A stretch of 64,000 nt of DNA from Paenalcaligenes sp052103955. GTDB lineage: Bacteria; Pseudomonadota; Gammaproteobacteria; Burkholderiales; Burkholderiaceae_B. Each line of letters begins with the position of its first letter. Within the stretch, counting starts at the first letter, position 1. The stretch spans positions 51,853 to 115,852 of the forward strand of contig JBQELO010000011.1 of NCBI GenBank assembly GCA_052103955.1, read 5' to 3'. Under the pieces are notes generated by a model that was not told the origin of the DNA, made no database searches, and saw only the letters and a list, made by a program, of their open reading frames with translations. The position numbers and the translations under genes are program-made. Shown here piece by piece: positions 60,863 through 64,000 of this stretch.

Positions 60863-61417
60863 TTACACACGGCTGCGGTATTCGTTGGTGCGTGTATCGA
60901 TTTCGATTTTGTCACCAATTTCGCAGAACATAGGCACTTGCAGTGTGTGGCCTGTGTTGATAGTTGCTGGTTTCAGCACTTTACCGGAAGTGTCACCACG
61001 TACAGCAGGTTCTGTGTAAGTGATTTCACGAACGATCATGGTAGGCAATTCCAGAGAGATCGCACGACCTTCGTAGAACACTACTTCGGCTTCCATGCCT
61101 TCTTCCAGGTAGTTCAGTGCGTCGCCCATGCTGTCAGCTTCGATCTCGTACTGGTTGTATTCAGTATCCATGAATACGTACATAGGATCAGCAAAGTAAG
61201 AGTAGGTGCACTCTTTTTTCTCCAGCGTGACGATATCGAATTTTTCGTCAGCTTTGTGTACAGCTTCGCTAGGAGAGCCTGTCAGCAAGTTTTTGAACTT
61301 CATTTTTACAACAGCTGAGTTACGGCCAGACTTGTTGTATTCGGATTTCTGTACAACTAAAGGTTCGCCATTGACGAGCACCACGTTACCAACGCGTACC
61401 TCTTGAGCGGTTTTCAT
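60863..61417 (-). CDS. efp: Elongation factor P
   Basis: A 184-residue EF-P with three beta-barrel domains, which relieves ribosomes stalled on polyproline. The tip of domain I reads Lys-Ser-Gly-Arg32-Asn-Ser-Ala: position 32 is arginine, the site that EarP rhamnosylates, rather than the lysine used by the EpmA pathway. The earP gene is immediately upstream in transcription order, 71 bases away. GGAG precedes the ATG, and an imperfect hairpin (61444-61467) lies in the leader. Confidence 0.97.
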   Translation of the reverse strand: MKTAQEVRVGNVVLVNGEPLVVQKSEYNKSGRNSAVVKMKFKNLLTGSPSEAVHKADEKFDIVTLEKKECTYSYFADPMYVFMDTEYNQYEIEADSMGDALNYLEEGMEAEVVFYEGRAISLELPTMIVREITYTEPAVRGDTSGKVLKPATINTGHTLQVPMFCEIGDKIEIDTRTNEYRSRV

Positions 61418-61443
61418 AACTAAAGAAACTCCGGTAAAGGATG

Positions 61444-61467
61444 GCCCCGCACGTGATGGTGTGGGGC
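61444..61467 (-). promoter_or_regulatory. Hairpin in the efp leader / after earP
   Basis: Nine-base stem with one G-T wobble (61444-61452 with 61459-61467) and a six-base loop. It lies between earP and efp; no U-run follows, so it may be a processing site or partial terminator. Confidence 0.4.
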
Positions 61468-61488
61468 AAAAATCGAAAGAAGACTATT

Positions 61489-62598
61489 TTACTGTGTAGG
61501 CTGGTGTTTCGTACAGAAATCCAGCAAATGTGTACACAGATCCTCTTGTTGCAAGAGTGTATTATGCCACTGCAGGGCTTCTTCGCGCCATCTGTGCCAC
61601 ATAGGAGCCTGCATGCATGACAGATATTGATCTGTGAATTGCAGGCTGTCTTGACTGCTCCAGGTGTGCATTAGCGTCTGCACCGCTTGATTCATAGGGC
61701 TGTGATTCAGTAGAGCCTGTAGCTTTTTTGTATGCAGGCCTTCTTCTTGTTCGTAGGGTTGCCAAATAAATGGCTTAGCAGCCCAGATAGCTCGAACTAA
61801 TGAGTCTTCACCCCGTACAACGTTTAGGTCGCTGCTCCACAACAACTGATCAAATTCTTGTTGGCTGACAAAATCGAATTGATGCAAGAGCAGGTGATCA
61901 TTCGCCAATGCTTGTTGTTCAGGTGTAAACGCAGTTGGGCTAAGCACAATGGTGTCATGATTCCCTTGTTGTAAGGCTTGCAATAAGGCCATCACAGGGG
62001 CAGAGGGGTACGAGAACAACAGTATTTGGCGACGCTGACCATGCATAAGCTCAATCTGCGTGCGTTCGCTTAAACCAATTTTAGTCCACAGCGCTTGGGC
62101 GTTACTTTGGTCCTGTTGCCAGCGTAGTCGCTGTTGCTTCAGTTCGTGCTCGCGCAGCAACCCGCCTGTACGTTCAGTAAAACCAGGGAAAAAGAAATAC
62201 TTATGCTGGCCTTGGGCTTGTGGTGAAGGTTTTGCATGGCAGTCTTCTACCCATTCTTCGGCACTGAGGTACTCCAAGTTTAGCCATAGCGATTGCGAGG
62301 TGATTGCTGCCTTATACGAGTTGGGTAACTCGCAGGCGAAAGCTTCAATGACTACGTCAGCGGGGGCAGGGAAAGCCTGATCTTCGTTCCATAGGTAGAC
62401 GGTGACGCCATCTATAGATTGTTGGTTTGCTACTAGGTCTACGCGAGGTTCCAAACGTTTGAAGCTTTGTAGGTCGTCTACCCAGAGGCGGACATTTTTT
62501 TGATGCGGAGGGGCTGCCAATTGGCGAGCCAGGCGCCAACAGACACCTATGTCGCCGTAGTTATCAACAACACGGCAGAAAATATCAAAATGAAACAC
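61489..62598 (-). CDS. earP: EF-P arginine rhamnosyltransferase EarP
   Basis: A 369-residue GT-B glycosyltransferase transferring rhamnose from dTDP-rhamnose to Arg32 of EF-P. The N-terminal Cys-Arg-Val-Val-Asp12-Asn-Tyr-Gly-Asp16-Ile-Gly-Val-Cys-Trp-Arg segment holds the catalytic aspartates, and Val-Arg-Gly-Glu-Asp-Ser-Leu-Val-Arg in the C-terminal domain binds the nucleotide sugar. Adjacent to efp, as in Pseudomonas, Neisseria and many betaproteobacteria. The rml genes for dTDP-rhamnose are not in the window. Confidence 0.96.
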   Translation of the reverse strand: MFHFDIFCRVVDNYGDIGVCWRLARQLAAPPHQKNVRLWVDDLQSFKRLEPRVDLVANQQSIDGVTVYLWNEDQAFPAPADVVIEAFACELPNSYKAAITSQSLWLNLEYLSAEEWVEDCHAKPSPQAQGQHKYFFFPGFTERTGGLLREHELKQQRLRWQQDQSNAQALWTKIGLSERTQIELMHGQRRQILLFSYPSAPVMALLQALQQGNHDTIVLSPTAFTPEQQALANDHLLLHQFDFVSQQEFDQLLWSSDLNVVRGEDSLVRAIWAAKPFIWQPYEQEEGLHTKKLQALLNHSPMNQAVQTLMHTWSSQDSLQFTDQYLSCMQAPMWHRWREEALQWHNTLLQQEDLCTHLLDFCTKHQPTQ

Positions 62599-62603
62599 GG
62601 ATA

Positions 62604-63794
62604 TTAATGTAGAAGCGGAGGTTCTGAATCTATTTGTTCAGGGAATTCCGGATGCACTAACTGGGCGTCCGGATTGGGAAAGTAGGGCGTTTCGCAATCA
62701 TCACAAAACTCGGGTTCGTAAAGCCCGGGTAGCAATAGTACGTCTCCGCTCTCTAGCTCTTTGAGTAGGGCACTCATTTGAGCAAGTGTGTCTGATTGGT
62801 CATCAGGGTCTAACAGTGGCCAGATACAACCATGTATCACCACATCGCTATCGGCTACGCAAAAGCCGATGCGGTATTCTTCGATCTGTTCTTGCCCGCA
62901 CGCCGCAATTATGGCGGTCAATTGCCCTTTAGGTATTTGGGCTACTGTTTGTAGCCACGTTACGGTCGCTTTAAGGTTAAGCGGGCGCAAATGCTGTTCT
63001 GCAACGCGGTTGTTGGCATGAAATGCATTCGGTAACCAGTATTCGGTTTGGCAGCCTGTAAACACGCCAGCAAAGAGTTCTTGGCTGTGTTCTTGCCATG
63101 TGCCCAACAGGCGATCTTGCATGGTTGTGGCTGGTTCTTTGCTTTGCTGCCACGCAAACAGAGGGGAGTGTTCGGGAGCAATAATCACCGCCAGCACAAA
63201 TCTAGCATCGGCCAACAAGGTAGGGTGGTCGGTGCGTGGTGGCAGTTTGGTAGTGCTTTTGCCTTGCACGCCTAAAGCTTGCTTGGCAAGGGACTCTAAC
63301 AGTTGTCTGGCTTGATGCAGATTGTGCGGTACATCTTCAAAACACAATAGCTCAGGGTGCAGTACGACTTTTACATTAGGAGCTAGGATGTGTTGATGCA
63401 GTTGTGCTTCTAGGGCTTTGCTAAGCTCGGCTTCCATAGGCCCTTCAGGCAAGCTGTAACGCGTCCATGTGGTGATAGGGATACTAATTAGTAGAGCTTC
63501 GTGGCGTTGGCCAGAAGCATCTTCCAGTTTGATGGACTCACTACAGCCTTCAAGCAAGCTGGCGATGATCTCTAGGTGTTCGGTAAGCTGGTGCTCATTC
63601 AGGTATTGAAATAGCTGCTCGATAATGGTGCTTTCGTCAGAAAGCAGCAGTGTTTCAATGCATTGTTCGGCCAAGTGTTCCCAGTAGGAGTCTTCCACTT
63701 TGGATACAGAATGGCTGAGCGCGTCTGCACAGTGCAACAAGCGTTTGGCATGTGCATGTAGGTGCTGATAGTCAGGTAACAAAGAGGAGTTCAT
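62604..63794 (-). CDS. DUF2863 family protein
   Basis: 396 residues from the ATG at 63794. A longer in-frame start at 63893 would lie inside the terminator of the upstream gene, so it is rejected. The pattern Ile-Pro-Ile-Thr-Thr-Trp-Thr-Arg-Tyr-Ser-Leu-Pro-Glu-Gly-Pro and Ala-Asp-Ala-Arg-Phe-Val-Leu-Ala-Val fits DUF2863, a betaproteobacterial family without known function; the match is from memory. C-terminus is acidic with a Cys-Asp-Asp-Cys pair. It stops five bases before earP, so it is likely co-transcribed with earP and efp. Confidence 0.7.
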   Translation of the reverse strand: MNSSLLPDYQHLHAHAKRLLHCADALSHSVSKVEDSYWEHLAEQCIETLLLSDESTIIEQLFQYLNEHQLTEHLEIIASLLEGCSESIKLEDASGQRHEALLISIPITTWTRYSLPEGPMEAELSKALEAQLHQHILAPNVKVVLHPELLCFEDVPHNLHQARQLLESLAKQALGVQGKSTTKLPPRTDHPTLLADARFVLAVIIAPEHSPLFAWQQSKEPATTMQDRLLGTWQEHSQELFAGVFTGCQTEYWLPNAFHANNRVAEQHLRPLNLKATVTWLQTVAQIPKGQLTAIIAACGQEQIEEYRIGFCVADSDVVIHGCIWPLLDPDDQSDTLAQMSALLKELESGDVLLLPGLYEPEFCDDCETPYFPNPDAQLVHPEFPEQIDSEPPLLH

Positions 63795-63878
63795 GCCAGA
63801 AGTGTGGGGCCAGTAACAATGAGTCAGTTTACCCTTGAAGTAGTGCGTGGTGGTTGCCTTGTGACGCAACACAAACAA

Positions 63879-63902
63879 AGGGGCTGCATTCATGCAGCCC
63901 CT
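63879..63902 (-). terminator. Terminator of the gene at the right edge
   Basis: Perfect 11-bp GC-rich inverted repeat (63879-63889 with 63892-63902) with minimal loop, 28 bases after the leftward stop at 63930. On the minus strand it is followed by CTTTGTTTGTG. Confidence 0.85.
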
Positions 63903-63929
63903 CTATACACTTTAGGTCAAGTGTGTTGC

Positions 63930-64000
63930 TTAAATGCCGACTGAATCAGCAATTTCCTTGTACTCTTCGATTTGGTCGAAGTTCAGGTAATGGTAGATCT
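63930..64000 (-). CDS. acnB: C-terminal end of probable aconitate hydratase B, truncated by the window
   Basis: Only the last 23 or so codons are inside the window, on the minus strand, ending Tyr-His-Tyr-Leu-Asn-Phe-Asp-Gln-Ile-Glu-Glu-Tyr-Lys-Glu-Ile-Ala-Asp-Ser. This closely resembles the C-terminus of AcnB (aconitase / 2-methylisocitrate dehydratase), which ends Tyr-x-Tyr-Leu-x-Phe-x-Gln-Ile. A TAA at 63930-63932 and a downstream terminator support a gene end. Identification rests on a short peptide. Confidence 0.7.
   Translation of the reverse strand, partial: IYHYLNFDQIEEYKEIADSVGI

Noticed and set aside
63795..63893. Upstream in-frame start for the DUF2863 gene
   Set aside because: It would begin inside the perfect 11-bp terminator hairpin of the preceding gene.

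Overview
The window looks like a stretch of chromosome from a betaproteobacterium of the Alcaligenaceae/Burkholderiales type. This is an inference from gene content: elongation factor P with arginine at position 32 next to the rhamnosyltransferase EarP, a DUF2863 protein, DUF1178, two NarK genes ahead of narGHJI with a PpiC-like isomerase gene and narXL behind, and an autotransporter with the extended signal peptide typical of beta/gammaproteobacteria. Base composition is moderate, with two clearly AT-rich islands near 13.5-14.6 kb and 33.1-33.4 kb. No transposase, integrase, phage gene, rRNA or CRISPR array was seen.

Layout. 1-4.3 kb: end of a thiolase gene, an acyl-CoA ligase, a pair of PCC/DUF296-domain proteins and a LysR regulator, probably one acyl-CoA-linked catabolic locus. 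4.3-5.7 kb (minus): an SMR efflux protein and an MDR-type oxidoreductase. 5.7-5.97 kb: an intergenic stretch with a tight cluster of DnaA-box-like sequences. 5.97-7.8 kb (minus): a ketoacyl synthase paired with an acyl carrier protein that has a histone-H1-like Lys/Ala-rich tail. 7.9-13.9 kb (minus): a chaperone-usher fimbrial operon headed by an AT-rich gene of unknown function. 13.9-14.8 kb: AT-rich spacer with several hairpins. 14.8-29.2 kb (plus): the nitrate respiration cluster narK1-narK2-narGHJI-ppiC-narX-narL-nnrS. 29.3-33.1 kb: an unrecognised cytosolic protein, an AadA-like aminoglycoside adenylyltransferase and a secreted protein. 33.4-42.4 kb: an orphan sulfate-binding protein and a 2511-residue autotransporter. 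42.5-47 kb: a TetR regulator with an MFS exporter, then a LysR regulator divergent from a 14-helix-type MFS exporter. 47-51 kb: a polysaccharide deacetylase, two tRNA-Arg(ACG) genes in a 142-bp direct repeat flanking a small unknown gene, and an L-lactate dehydrogenase. 50.6-53.1 kb (minus): thioesterase-like protein, 3-methyladenine glycosylase, a purine deaminase of the adenine-deaminase type, and a DUF423 protein. 53.2-60.2 kb (plus): a thermonuclease-like protein and a four-gene oligopeptide ABC transporter. 60.3-64 kb: DUF1178, then (minus) efp, earP, a DUF2863 protein and the end of what is probably acnB.

How the genes work together. The nitrate block is self-contained: NarK1/NarK2 move nitrate and nitrite, NarGHI reduces nitrate at the membrane with NarJ as assembly chaperone, NarX/NarL sense nitrate/nitrite, and NnrS is associated with nitric-oxide stress. 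The fimbrial operon and the giant autotransporter suggest a host- or surface-associated lifestyle. SMR, two MFS exporters and AadA form a scattered intrinsic drug-tolerance repertoire. EarP rhamnosylates EF-P to support translation of polyproline stretches.

The observations I find least ordinary are the acyl carrier protein with a histone-like tail, the DnaA-box cluster, the tRNA-Arg duplication whose breakpoint falls between -35 and -10, the 282-bp internal duplication in the autotransporter, the PCC protein pair in which one member has lost the metal ligands, and a solute-binding protein with anchors at both ends. None of these proves a new system; they are the places I would look first.
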